A program made the translations under genes and the position numbers. A DNA stretch of 64,000 bases. Source: Cryptomeria japonica. Lineage: Eukaryota; Streptophyta; Pinopsida; Cupressales; Cupressaceae. The notes beneath the pieces were generated by a model. The model made no database searches. It saw only the letters and a program-made list of their open reading frames with translations, and was not told the DNA's origin. Where the stretch lies: assembly GCF_030272615.1 (NCBI RefSeq), contig NC_081414.1, positions 908,059,009-908,123,008 of the forward strand. The letters are read 5' to 3'. This document shows positions 10,693-22,864 of this stretch, one piece after another. Numbering within the stretch: position 1 is the first letter of the stretch; every line of letters starts with the position of its first letter.

Positions 10693-12514
10693 TGATGAGC
10701 GAATAGTACCAAAATGGTACCGAGAGAGGGGGGGTGAATCAGTATAGACAAAAATACAGTCCAAAACCGGTTTGACAGCAGACACTTCAAATGACTGGCA
10801 GATAGTGACACCAGTTTGAAACAGAGTGCAACTGGTAAAGCTAAGAATGTCTGAGAGAAGCATTTACCGATTACTCACTTAGCTTTTCACTCAATCTTGA
10901 GACTACACTACCATTTCACCCTTATGCATAAACAGGTAATCTATCATCATATCATAATAATAGCTAGTTCAACATGTTTTATTGACAAGCATAAAACACA
11001 AAACCATCATATGCTTGACAGACAATAGAAAAGCATCACAAGATAAAAGCATCACACGACACATATTTTTCACATGGAAACCCAACTAGGAAAAACCATG
11101 GTGGGGATGAATACCCACAAGCTATTTTTGAACTCTTTAGAAGTCTGCTCTATTAGGAGCCTTGTTCGGTTAGAGACATTACAAAAGGTTATGCTAGGAA
11201 CCGATCTTATTAGAGATCACCCGGTTAAGGGATGGCTACAATACCTAGTTAAGGGTTAAACCCTGTTAAAGGTTACCTTTTTAGAGGATTTCAAGAACTC
11301 AATAGCTAAAGGATTCTAAACTCAGTAGCTTTGAGTTACCCTGTTAAAGGATTTTTAGCAAGCTGGTTAAGGCTACCCTGTTAAGGGATTTTCCAACTGC
11401 TGAGGTGGTTAGAGATCAATAGGTATTACAATGATCTGGTAACAACACTCAATGCCAATGCAGATCTACTTAAGCTCCTCTTCACCTTCTACACTTACAC
11501 TCTACAGGTATCACTTCTCTTCTTTTGGTCTAGCAAGAATCACATATCCCTTCTCTTGGATACACACACACAACTTTTGCCAACAACATCAGAAAGAGAC
11601 ACAACATCAACCTTATAGGAAAATAGATAGGCCGGTAGCATAAACCCTAAACCCTAAACCTGTTAGGTTAAGAAATTTGAATGGTTCAATCCTAACCGTT
11701 GAGCACACTGCATTAAATGTTGCAGATCTTGATCCAAACTCAAGACATTCTCCATCATCCATTTCCACCGATTTTATGGCAGCTGATAACCCATCACATG
11801 TTATCATCATTTTACAGACTTCACACATTCTCGAGGTAGATTGGAAATATCTCCCTCATGCAAAATCCTTCACACACTCAGGCTTGCATGGCAACATGAT
11901 TCTTTCTTCTTTATAATGCTAACTCATCATCGACCTTATAGGAAAACAGATAGGTTGGTAGCATAAACCCTAAACCCTAAACCTGTTAGGTTAAGGAATT
12001 CAAATGGTTCAATCCTAACCATTGAGCACACTACATTAAATGTAACAAATCTTGATCCAAACTCAAGACATTCTCCATTGTCCATTTCCACCGATTTTAT
12101 GGCGGCTGATAACCCATCACATGTTATCACCATTTTACAGACTTTGCACATTCCCGAGGTAGATAGGAAAAATCTCCCTCATGCAAAATCCTTCACGCAC
12201 TCAGGCTTGTGTGGCAACAAGATCTATTCTTCTTTACAATGCTAACTCATCACAAAATATTATCGGTTGAGCCACACAGGCTTGAAGCACATCAACCGGA
12301 AACCCTAAAGTTGAGACTACCAATCGGTAGTCATACAATACTTCCATATGCTAGTTCATCATGAACAAGCACACTGCTTCACTTTGGCACAAATGTCGGT
12401 TCACAGTGTTATACTGGTTCTCACATATGCCGGTTCACACCTCTTCAACATATTGACATCAATGAGAACATACAATGTCATTATGTCCTCATACCGGTTC
12501 ACATAATGCCAACA
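10693..12514 (-). repeat. 3' LTR of copia element C2
   Basis: On the minus strand it begins TGTTGGCATTATGTG at 12514, directly after a polypurine tract, and it ends at 10693 (TGATGAGC on plus). Length is about 1822 bp. The G-rich inner motif (GAGAGGGGGGGTGAAT at 10723-10738) is shared with the C1 LTR (GAGAGGGGGGGGGGTGAAT), suggesting related copia families. It contains a 323-bp tandem duplication and other short repeats. The plus-strand base run just left, CTTAA, would be the target duplication, but the other copy is not in view. Confidence 0.75.
11605..12252. repeat. 323-bp tandem duplication in C2 LTR with telomere-like heptamers
   Basis: Two imperfect copies, 11605-11927 and 11928-12252, each begin CATC(A/G)ACCTTATAGG. 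Each has TAAACCCTAAACCCTAAACC near its start (plus strand; 11641-11660 and 11964-11983). Only about two and a half CCCTAAA units occur per copy, so these are internal to the LTR and not a telomere tract. Confidence 0.85.
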
Positions 12515-12528
12515 ATCCCCCCCTTTGG
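12515..12528 (-). promoter_or_regulatory. Polypurine tract of C2
   Basis: The minus strand reads CCAAAGGGGGGGAT immediately before the LTR. A second purine run (AAAGGGGGAGAAG) lies about 45 bp further upstream. It would prime plus-strand DNA synthesis. Confidence 0.75.
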
Positions 12529-12639
12529 CATTGATGGCAATATAAAAAGATATCTCTCTGCTTCACATCTTCTCCCCCTTTGACAACAATGCCAAAGTGG
12601 AGACACAAGCTACCCTATTCCATTATGCTGCTCCCCCTG

Positions 12640-13415
12640 AGGAGTAGCATCCTTCAACACATCAATCCAAAATAAATTTGACTATGCAATACTTGATTGA
12701 TGTGGAGCATATGCTTTTAGTTCACATCCTGAAGGGGCAGTACCCCTAATTCACCTCTTAAGTATATGAATGTAGTCTTTGGGAGAGGCTTGGTGAATAT
12801 GTCTACTAACTACTCCTTACTGGAAACATGTTCCAGTGCAATCTCTTTGTTCTGAACCTTTTCCCTCAAGAAATGATACTTAAGCTCAAAGTACTTGGTT
12901 CTAGAATGTAAAACTGGATTCTTGGAGATATTAATTGCATTAGTGTTGTCACAAAATATACTTACTAGTTCGGATACAAGAACTTTGAAGCCATTCAATA
13001 CATGCTTCATCAAAATTGTCTGAGTGCAGTTCATGAAAGCTGCAACATACTCTGCTTCCACTGTAGACTGAGAGATACAACTCTACTTTTTACTCATCCA
13101 TGAGACCAATCTACCACCAAGGAAGAATGCACCACCAGTTGTTCTCTTCCGGTCATCTACATTACTAGCCCAATCAACATCTGTGAACACTTTCAGGTTA
13201 AAATCATTATTGTATGGATACCATAACCCATAGTCAATAGTTCCTTTCAGATACCTGAGAATCCACTTGACTACAACCAAGTGGGATTCTCTTGGAACTT
13301 TTTGGAATCTTGCAGTAATGCCAACTGCATGTGCAATATCCGGTCTACTATTCACTACATAATGCAACTTACCAAACATTGATCAGTATTCCTTCTCATC
13401 AACCAATGCAGAGTC
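12640..13415 (-). pseudogene. C2 copia RNase H and end of pol
   Basis: The minus strand reads KLHYVVNSRPDIAHAVG, then LRYLKGTIDYGLWY, VFTDVDWASNVDDRKRTTGG with the first RNase H Asp, VSWMSKK, then a stop, then TVEAEYVAAFMNCTQT with the Glu. Next come IFCDNTNAINISKNP with the next Asp and HSRTKYFELKYHFLRE. The tail continues as the usual copia end and stops before the polypurine tract. Frame breaks are in-frame stops at about 13081 and 12808. Confidence 0.85.
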
Positions 13416-14142
13416 ATCCTCTTTGGATAGTTTACAACTAGTCACCGTCGATGTACCAACAGGTTTGCTATCTTCCATGCCAAAGGTCTCCAACACCTCT
13501 TTTACATACTTGGATAGAGTGATAAAGATTCCATCCTTCATCTACTGGATCTGCAATCCAATGAAGAACTTAATCTCCCCTATGAGTGACATCTCAAACT
13601 CTTTCTTTATCTCATCTGCAAATTCATGACTCATCTTGTCATCTCCACCAAAGATAATGTCATCAACAAATACCTCATAGATCAGGATCTGATCTCCTTC
13701 AGACTTCAAGTAGATATTGCTATCTTCACTTGTTCTCTCAAATCCAATCTTCACAAGATGGGAATGCTTCTCTAGGTGCCTACTTTAGCCCATATAAGGC
13801 TTTATGTAGCCTACATACCATGTCACTATCTTTAGATAGGGCAAACCCATCTGGTTGCTCTATATACACCTCCTCTTCAAGTACACCATTTAGGAATACA
13901 GATTTTACATCCATTTGATATACTTTGAAACCTTTAAAAGTTGCATATGCAAGAAGCATACAGACCCCTTCCAATCTAGCTATAGGAGCAAAGGTTTGTC
14001 CATAGTCTTCTCCTTCTTCTTGAGCATATCCTTTACATACCAATCTGGCTTTGTTTCTAATCACTGTGCCATCCTCATTCAGCTTATTTCTGAAGACCCA
14101 TTTGGTACCAATGACATTTTTATGCTCCGGTCTGGGTACCAA
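13416..14142 (-). pseudogene. C2 copia reverse transcriptase
   Basis: Copia RT, minus strand: [68 protein letters not shown], then a stop and a frame change near 13760-13780, then the catalytic box YEVFVDDIIFGG and EFEMSLIGEIKFFIGLQIQ. It resembles the Tork/SIRE side of plant copia, although the clade is not fixed. The gene is broken by one frameshift and several stops. Confidence 0.85.
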
Positions 14143-14644
14143 AGACCATCTATCTGGTCAAGTTCCTCTTCCATTGCCTTGATCCAGTCTTCATCTTTAT
14201 GTGCCTCTTTAAATGATTTAGGCTCAAATTTAGAGATCATACATGAGTTTTCTCTGACCTTTCATCTTGTAAGGATTCCTACATCCTTATCTCCTATGAT
14301 CTGATTAGGATCATGATTCAGCTTGACATATCGGTCTTGATGGATTCCTCTTGCTTTTCTTCTTCATCCTCATCTCCATCAGTATCAGCATCTACATTTG
14401 CTAGTGTAGGAACACTGTTACTGATACTTGGTTGATTGACAACCAGTTCATTTACCGCTTGCTCACTGCTAGTTTCCTCAGTTTTCTCAAAGGTTTCATC
14501 AACTCTTACATTGATTCTTTCCATAATTCTCTATTTCCTATTGTTGAAACACTTGAGAGCTTTGCTCTTGGTGGAATATCCAAGGAATATTCCCTCATCA
14601 CATTTCACATCAAATTTGCGCTGGTGTTTGTTGCCTTTAAAATC
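14143..14644 (-). pseudogene. C2 integrase C-terminal end and linker, truncated
   Basis: The minus strand near 14610-14530 reads KFDVKCDEGIFLGYSTKSKA and MERINVRVDE, the conserved copia block between integrase and RT. After it comes an acidic linker (DTDGDEDEEEKQEESI). The integrase core with its DDE residues is absent. Similarity fades at about 14640-14680, so C2 is truncated where T2 begins. The exact breakpoint is not resolved. Confidence 0.7.
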
Positions 14645-15572
14645 TGATTCACATTAACATCCTTATAATAAAATGATTTAAACTTTGTGCAAAAGAGATA
14701 TTAAAGGGAAAGAAACTCTTAAGACAACATATGAAAAGGTTTGATTTAACCTTCTACACTTCGGACTTACTCAGAGTCTAGGCGGGTATACCTTTGTGAA
14801 CTAAATTCACACTTTCAAAAGATAAATCCACAACAAACCAGTCCAGAAAACCAATGGATCTAATCACCTTGAAACCAACTGAAACAAAGGAATAAAAATT
14901 ATACTCATATTCAGTATTTTGATCTACAAAACATGCAATAGACAACCTTGATTTATACCAGTGCCTTATCCAAGGTCACAGAGTCATCTAAATTCAAACA
15001 ATACTCCCCAAACAAAATATCTCTACACATCCCATTAGCTCGGCTTCTGTTAATCCTTATATATGCCTGACATACATGAGAATTTATGCACACCAAATCA
15101 AACTATGCTCATCAAGATTCAAGATGTCTCATAAGTAATTTACCGGTAGAAGTGATCCCCCCATATTTAATTTCCCTCCTAAAGAGAAAAGCTAGCAAAC
15201 ACATCTACTGAAAGTTGCCTTACAACCCCTATTCAAACAAAATAACCCTGGATTATTCAGTATGAAATAGTAAATAATTGTAAACACATTTGAAGATGAC
15301 ACAAAGCTTTACTCAAAACCGATGGTCTGTATATTGATATTATCTTCAAGAAAGTATTACAAGAGACTTTTGAAGATTCTCCATTAAACTTAGAAAATCT
15401 CAGATAAATTTCTGTAGTGTTTTCTTACAATTCTTTGCGATCCTCTTTTTACTAGTCCTGGTATCCATTTATAACATTATGGATGCACAAATCTTCGGAC
15501 TTTCCTAGGAGAATTTGTTACAATAATTGCTTTTCAAAAAGAAGTTACAAAACCTTTTGCAAAAATAGTTAC
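14645..15572 (-). other. T2 3' noncoding region, probably including its 3' LTR
   Basis: No gene is seen here. The stretch starts TGATTCACATTAAC at the C2 junction, and a purine-rich minus-strand run (AGGAGGGAAATTAAATATGGGGGG, shown here as two parts: 15160-15180) could be a polypurine tract. I could not find a clean TG...CA boundary or a second copy of this LTR in the window, so LTR status is an inference from its position downstream of the T2 coding regions. Confidence 0.35.
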
Positions 15573-18500
15573 AAGTCCTTTTTGACCTCTACAACTTCTT
15601 CAACATGTTCCCCGGTTGCAACCTCTTCTAACTATTCAGGAACACCCTTTAACTGCTCTACATCCTAGATGGCATATTTTCTTGTCCACTCATGGTACAC
15701 ATCATCAGTGGGCCATGTGAAATTAATCACTTTTTCTTTAGCCTTGGTTATCTTTTTCCATGAATTCCTTATCTTGTTAACCTCTGAATTGAGAAAACCA
15801 TAATGAGATTTGATTCTCTTGATCTCCTGAATTGTTACAACAAAAAGGGAAGCATCATCTAAGTCAACAATGCCTTTAATCTTGGCTGACAATTTGGCCT
15901 CTAATTCCTTGAGCCACACTTGTTTGTCCTTCAGTTGATCTGGGCTAGCAAAACTCCTAGGAGCAACTCACAAACCTGATCATTATATTCCTTTTTATAC
16001 AAGTTAATTTTCCTATCAGCATTATCCACCCCTTTTGCTAGTTTCACTAGATCCTTGGTGGTATCACAAGTGGATTTGATGATAGGATTGGCCCCTGCTT
16101 CATCATAAGAGGCACAAATAGACTCCAAGCCCTGCTCTCTAGGCCTCCATTTGTCAAAAATAGGTGTCAGAATGGCCTTATCTCCATTGAGCTCATTTGC
16201 CATTTCCAAAATCTTGCTTATATTATTGAATAGCAATGAGACACTCATTGTATCTGCAAAACTTAAAATAGTGGCCTTTACTCTCTCCTCATATTTCTTT
16301 GCATACAAGGCCTGAGCCTATTTTAAATTCTCTAGCTCTTGAGGAGTAATCTCAACCATTTGAGAGCTGGAAGGTGCTGGAGATGGTGGGAACTCAATGA
16401 TGGGGCTAGTAGGTGGAGGTATTGTAGGGGAAGAGGAGATCATCAGTGTTGAAGAATCGCCTTGATGGTACTGTCTTGTCAACTGGCTCTGCAACTTAGC
16501 AATTATGCTATCCTTGCCTCTTACCTCCTCCTTAGCACTATTGTAGGCCTTCAAAACTGTCTCCAACTTAACTTGGAGGACCTCTTTTTCCTTGGCTTCC
16601 TTTTCTACTACTGCAACACTAAATTTTGCAGTCTCTAGCACAGTGCTAGCGGCTTCTACCACCCCTGTGTTCTACACTCTCTTCACTATCATTCCACCAA
16701 GGTAGCTTGACCCTAGGGTATCTTTGCTTCTCTTACTCTCATCTCTCTTGAGAGACCACATGACGAGTACAACATTATCCTTGCTGAAAGTAATTCCCTC
16801 CATGGGCATGGTCTCCTTTCTCACTGCCTCTAGTACGAGGGCATCTGCTATATCCCGCTCAGGTAGAATAAGCACTCTAGCTTATGCCACCATATCTCTT
16901 CCTTGGTCAGGAGTGATAGTCTTAAATTCTTCCATCATCTATTGTTTTATTTCCTCCTCCACTAGGGCTAGATCTTTGTTAGGTTTCTCACATTTTCTCT
17001 TTTCACATCTTGCATTGTACCTATCTATATTTTGTTTCCATATAAACTACATAAATGCTCCTGATGAAACAAAATTGTTGTCAGCCAAGAAGTCATCACT
17101 TGCCTGCTTTATCTCAGGATCCCACTCCTGGCCTTTATGTTCAGTGGTAGTGATGTTCATTTTAGCAGCAAGGGGTTCTTCTGGCATACTCTCCTCTACT
17201 TCATCATATGTATAAGCAATTTCTCCTAGACTGCCTAATTGTAGAAGTTGCTCAGCTACTGCTTGCTCATCTCCTATGTGGATAGGGGATTGGGATGGAG
17301 AGTACAAAGGTGTATCAGATTGTACTTCTTTCCCTACTCTCTATTTCTTTGGGCTCTCTTGGATGTCAATGACATCTTGTATCTTCCTCTTTCCTTTGGA
17401 GGTAGAGGGCTCCCCTGTTGTAGGCATCAGCACACTATAACTAGATTTCTTGTGCAGGGTGTAGTCACCAAGAGGGATTTCTTTGGTGGAGGTAGACCTA
17501 TTGAGAATCATTCTTGCCTTTTTAGGGTTGCTTTTAATCACAACTTCCCTCTTCTCCTTAAGGGTCTGCATCACATCCTCAAAGCAAACAATTAAAAACT
17601 TTATTTTCTCCTCCAAAGGGAAAAAGCTAGACAATGGGTCATAGCTGGCATCAAACTGTTGCACAACATCTAAGGCTTTCTTATAAGCCACCCATTTCTC
17701 CTTCCTTAGTTCATGCTCATCCAAATCCAATTCATTTCTAATGAGGTCTTTAGGAAACTGAAATTGATGGGGTCTACCTCTGCACGCTGCTCTCTTTCTA
17801 AATATGTCATTAGAGAAGTCTTCTGGATCGGCACACCTGGATATTGTAGTTGACAAATGATAAGGTATGAGGAAATCCTCAAAACAATTCCAACCTCCCT
17901 TAGTTATTACAAATTGGTGGGCTATGGTAACCGTAGGGAAAATGGTCCCTTTACCCCTGCCTATCAGTTCTGCCTCTTGTACGTTACCAATTTGTCTAAG
18001 GACTTCTGGAATTCCCACTTTGAGAGGGACCTGATAGGGTAACAAGAATGGAGTTCCTTTGAAACCAAAAACTCTAAAAAACTATTGAGACTAGGTACAG
18101 ATAAATGTCACCCCAATTATGAACAATCTTTATGCTTTCTACAAATTCTTTTGATCTAATGAATTCCAAAAGAACCTTGGGGATTCTTGGGTTCTCTGAG
18201 CAGAGGAGAGTCCTGATCTTGGATGCAAAATATTTATCAAACTTCAAGAAACTGGCATCCTCTCTATCCCATGACAAGATAGTAATCCATAGTTGTACTG
18301 ACATCTTTTCTCCTTCCTTCTCTTTGATAAGGTCCAGTCCATTGGCAAAGTAATCACCTCCTTTGAAAATAAATAGATGCATCAGGAGTGAGTACCATCC
18401 GAAAGGACTATCCACCTTTCCATTCTTTATTCCTACTAACCCTCCATGGATAGCATCAGCAATGAAAGAAGCATAATCAAATATTACTGCAAGGGAAGGA

Positions 18501-19210
18501 TTTAAAATCTGAGAAATCATTAACAAGTAAAGATTGGGCATATTCGCTTTAGCATCTTCTCCCAAAAGTTGGCAAAGTTACCAATACATTCCCTTAGCTC
18601 GGAGGGTAAACAAATTTAATGAGAAGGGCTCTTCTGTGTTGGGTCCTACAATAGTCAACCCACCTATCTTCATAAAAAATTCCTTAAGAGGCCCACTCCT
18701 AAGATGATTCCTCTGTGCACTGTATACTTGAGCTAATGATTTGAAATTTATCGGTTCAAGAAAATTTGTAAACTCATTTAGCCCAAAAGTACTTTTGAAT
18801 TCTTTAGTATTAATATCAATAAGGGCTTTTCCATTTATATCCCAAATGCTTCTTGTGACTGGATCATAATTAAGTGCAATTTGGGTCAACAGATCCATAG
18901 CCATAAATACCCCTGGGACTACCAACTTCCCTACATCTAATTCCCAAATATTATTTTGTGGAGCTGGAGAATTCCTCATTCCAAATCCAACCTTAAATAA
19001 CCCCAACCCAAACAATCCGACCTGCGGATCTCTCAACCACTTACCCTTGTCATATAGCCCTTCTCCTATTTTCAAACGAGGAGTTCTAGGCACTAATTCT
19101 TTTGCTTTCGATGCCTGATTAGTTGACAACGTCAACTGCTCAAGAAAATCATCACAAATGGCTCTCTCTGGATAATTGACTTTCCCAGAAAATTCCCTCT
19201 TTGGTGCCAT
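15573..19210 (-). pseudogene. Large unrecognised additional ORF of T2, sense strand, downstream of integrase
   Basis: It starts at ATG 19210 (MAPKREFSGKVNYPERAICD) and can be followed for about 1200 codons to about 15573. Blocks: 19210-18578 and 18577-18074 share one frame; a frameshift near 18060 leads to 18045-15931; another near 15925 leads to 15919-15573. Stops inside are mostly TAG or TAA where CAG or CAA would read through (for example after NLK, KRV and GMYW). Recognisable features are few: a Lys/Arg-rich stretch TSKGKRKIQDV, a coiled-coil-like block at 16660-16480 (KEAKEKEVLQVKLETV), a Pro/Ser-rich linker near 16450-16370 and an acidic tail. I do not recognise the family. Its place after pol and before the 3' end matches the extra ORFs known in some Tat-lineage elements. 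Function unknown. Confidence 0.65.
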
Positions 19211-21478
19211 TTTGAAAAATGTAAGAAATCAAAATACTACCCCCAAATAGTTTTGTGACAAATCAATATCTTATTTTAAGCACACCACAAATGAATTGCT
19301 ATACGAGATTACAAGAAAACCTGTTTTTAGCTCGAGTGAATCCGCTCTGCAATTGAATATGCTTGCTTTGTATCTACTCCTCTGCAATAATTCTTTAGAA
19401 AAATACCTTCATCCGGTTGATAGGAAATCATATATGGTACTCGAGCTCTTAACTGCAACATTGATTCGGCATGCTTCGGCCATCCCTTTAGAATTGAATT
19501 CATGAGACAATTCATATTTTCGCTCCAACAGGCCATTTGATTCTTGCAATTATTTCCTTTCTCTCTTTCACAACTTCACGAAGCATAACCTTGAGGCAAT
19601 TTCATCCTATGAAATAGCGCCAACCGTCCGATCAAAAGGAACCTGATCGACCATTATACTGACTTAATAGTCTTGCCTCTGCACTGGGCCCCACCTTCTT
19701 TTCACCATTTCATAGACTTTATCTTTTGAGCACTTCTCCTTTGAGAAACAGCGCCAGGCATTAGATGGAACTCTAACTGCTCAGTGTTTAACTTTGACTG
19801 AAACCGTCAACATCTTTACTAACCGCGCCTTTACTATGACTGCTAGTGGTTTTTCGCTATTTTGCGAAGCTTAAACATCTATGAACTTTAGGTTGTGAAA
19901 TAGCGCGAAGCGTTGGATCAATTTGGAGATGACCATCCTTTAAGGGAAACCTTTATACTTGCTTTACTTACACCGCCTTTTCATTGGCTACTAGCTACCA
20001 TGTGGCACTCAACCATTGGCTTTGGAAAACCCTTCGTGTCTCTCCTTTATACCGCCGGTTTCACCTTGGCGGGCCCACAGCTTCTTCTAAGACCACGTGT
20101 CCATGGACACATCACCATCTATCATGACACCTGGATGAACCTTTTTTACTTTCACTATTTCGTGAAGCATATCCTTCAAGAATCTCGCAACCACAAAATA
20201 GCACCGGCCGTTGGATCAAAACAAAGTCAATCCTCTTTTAACCTTATGTTTTATTCACCTTTGGGGATGAAAAACCTTTTCACCATTTCGTAAGGTATAA
20301 AGCACGAGCATCTCATCCTTGCAAAATCACGCGGGCCTTCAGATCATTTTCTACTTGTTTGGTACTTAACCATCTGAATAGACTCCAGCAGATGTGGGCC
20401 CTCCGACTCAACCTTGAACACCTGGCATTTAATCACTTTCAGAGCTGACATGTCAGTCTTTCATTTGCTGAGAGAAAACACTGGGTTCCAATTAAATCTC
20501 ACCACCTGCATCTACCACGTCACCTCTTATCTCGTGGCATGACTCACCTCTGGGACCTACCTTTTAACTCTTAGACCCGGCTTGCCGACTATTGTAGCCT
20601 ATGCCATGTGCCACCATCTTACTCGCCCTCTCGACTAGCTGGACCGTATACTTGGAATGCCACATCATTTTGCAACTTCATGAAAGATAACTGTTGAGCA
20701 TTTTCATCCTACGAAATAGCACGAACCGTCAGATCAAAAGGGACTTGATCACCTTTTAGTCACTTAGAAAATCCTCACATGCAGGGTCCCACCAAACGCT
20801 TTCGCCATTTCGCGAAAGGTATTTTGCTTGCAAGTTCAGGTTGCAAAATAACGCTAGTCATTGGATCTTGGACAAGATGAGACCTCTTTAGACCGGACCA
20901 AAATCGCCATTTAGAACGCAAAGCCTTTTCGCAACTTCACGGGTTTTAAACCACACGCAACTTTGCCTAGCAAAATAGCAAAAACCATAGATCCACCTGA
21001 GAGATGCACACCACATACTGGGCCTGACAACACTAGGAGGAAAAAACATAAGGCATAAATTTTACGATTAATTCACATGACCACCTAGGCAAATGACAAG
21101 GGGGGACACTTCCTATGACCCCAGGACCCATTACTTAAGTGGATAAAGTAATGAAGGAAAAGAAACTAGAGGGTTTTTTATCAGACATTAAGCAATTTAA
21201 AATCAAAACCCTAAACCCTTAAGACCCAACACAGACCTGAAGCAATTGATAATGTGTCTTACTCAAAATTACAAAAATCATAACCAATCATGGGAAAGGA
21301 AAACCCATTTTTTAAACAGTGATAACAATGGCTTTGACTAGGGATAGTTGATCACAAGATCGACACAAGAAAACTCAGAAACTCTGGAGAAACAGACCAA
21401 AACACAGACCCAAACACAAAAACAGGAAGGATACAAAATATGTACAAACAAAGGACCTACCGTGCATGGACATCAAGA
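19211..21478 (-). other. T2 spacer between integrase and the additional ORF
   Basis: About 2.3 kb without a supported gene. The middle (19550-21010) holds degenerate repeats annotated separately. The first part upstream of the ORF start has no clear TATA box. Short open frames here are random and do not match T1, X3 or X4. Confidence 0.6.
19550..21010. repeat. Degenerate tandem repeats with AAATAGCGC...CCGTTGGATCAAA core
   Basis: At least seven related units are visible by eye, near 19611, 19896, 20196, 20323, 20713, 20845 and 20979. The best-conserved core is (G/A)AAATAGC(G/A)C, a few variable bases, then CCGT(T/C)(G/A)GATCAAA. Between cores, a second motif like TTTCGCAACTTCACG recurs (19568, 20155, 20285, 20670, 20805, 20930). 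Unit spacing is irregular, about 110-310 bp. Confidence 0.7.
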
Positions 21479-22864
21479 GAAATAATGTTTTAGGAATTGT
21501 CCATGCACTGGAAATTCCTATACTTCATCATTCATATTCTTCACAAAATATGATTCCTTACCATTTATGTCATGGACCACAAAAGGACCAATCCATGATG
21601 ATTCAAATTTTTTATGTTTTCCCTTGTCTTGTCCTTTTGCATTCCATTGAAGAACCATGTCATCAATTTGAAACTTCCTTAATGATGTTCTTTTATCAAA
21701 AAGGTATTTGGATTGCATTTGGATCTTCTAATTTCTTTTGTGAGCTAAAGCTTTGAGCTCTTCCATCTCCACAATTTGGATCATTCGGTCTTCCATAGGT
21801 TAAGATAACTCCATATCCTCATCTTGCAAGAACTTGTAAACTGGAAGAAGATTATTCACTAGCAATCTAACCTGAGCTCCATAGACTAGTTCAAAAGGGG
21901 ACATTCCAATAGCCTTTTTAACTATTATTCTATCCGCCCATAGAGCTAACTTCAATTTCTCATCCCAAGATCTTTTATTTTCTTCTAGGATTTTCTTGGT
22001 GATAGTCAAAAGGCTTTTATTGCAGGATTCTGCTTGTCCATTCCTCTGAGGGTGATAAGGTGAAGAGTAAGACATGAGTATTCCATGACTGGTACAAAAG
22101 CCTATGAACTCTTCTGATCTAAAACACATGGCATTATCCATCACCAATTTCGCAGGTACTCCAAATCTAGTTACAACATTATTCATCAAGAAATCAATGA
22201 CAACCTTACTTGTAGCCCTTCTTGTAGGAACAATTTCTATCCATTTTGTGAAATAATCAGTGGCTACTATGACCCATTTGTGACCTCTCCTTGACCTCTC
22301 AACAATCTCTCCAATAAAATCAATTCCCCACTGGACAAAAGGAGCTTCTACAGAGACTGGATTTAGGGGTAAGGCTCCTTCGTATTTCAGCTTGGATGAG
22401 AATTTCTGACATGGGTCACATTTCCGAACATATGCGTGAGTATCTTTAAAGAAAGTGGGCCAATAGTACCCAACCCGGATTATCTTACCAATAGTAGTCT
22501 TAGCAGAGTAATGGCCTCCACATACTTCGTCATGCATTTCAGTCAATACTCATTTAGCCTAGAATTCATCCAAACACATTAGTAATTCTCCATCTCTTTT
22601 CCTCTAGAACAGATCACTCTGAATGAGCACATATTTTTGGGACTTGAGTTTCAGAGTTCTTTTTTGATTATGTGTCATTCCTTTTGAGAATGCAACATCT
22701 CTTAAGAATCTGGCTATCTCTGAGTACCAAGGTTGCCTTTCAATGCTAGTGACTGAAGTATCTCTAACTTCAACATTATGTATTTCAACATTCATAAGAT
22801 TGGACTTAGTCATGAGTTTAGCCAAACCTAAACCTCTTACCAATTTGGTAATCTTTATCTCCAA
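21479..22864 (-). pseudogene. T2 integrase
   Basis: The zinc region reads HDEVCGGHYSAKTT then RKCDPCQK (H-x7-H-type ... C-x2-C). The core has WGIDFIGEI for the first Asp, LVMDNAMCF for the second Asp and RNGQAESCNK for the Glu, so all three catalytic residues stay. The C-terminal part reads IDDMVLQWNA, FESSWIGPFVV and ends EFPVHGQFLKHYFS at about 21479. In-frame stops lie near 22547-22600, 21798 and 21516. The N-terminal connector IKITKLVRGLGLAKLM (22860-22810) matches T1. Integrase inserts element DNA into the chromosome. Confidence 0.85.

Noticed and set aside
11641-11660. Telomere or interstitial telomere tract
   Set aside because: Only about two and a half CCCTAAA units per LTR block. 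Better read as a promoter-type telo-box or chance.
11452-12151. Several 60-80 codon frames in the C2 LTR on both strands
   Set aside because: They mirror the 323-bp duplication and have no similarity to known proteins.
16724-17215. 163-codon plus-strand frame opposite the T2 extra ORF
   Set aside because: Antisense shadow of the Ser/Lys-rich sense frame, with no domain-like features.
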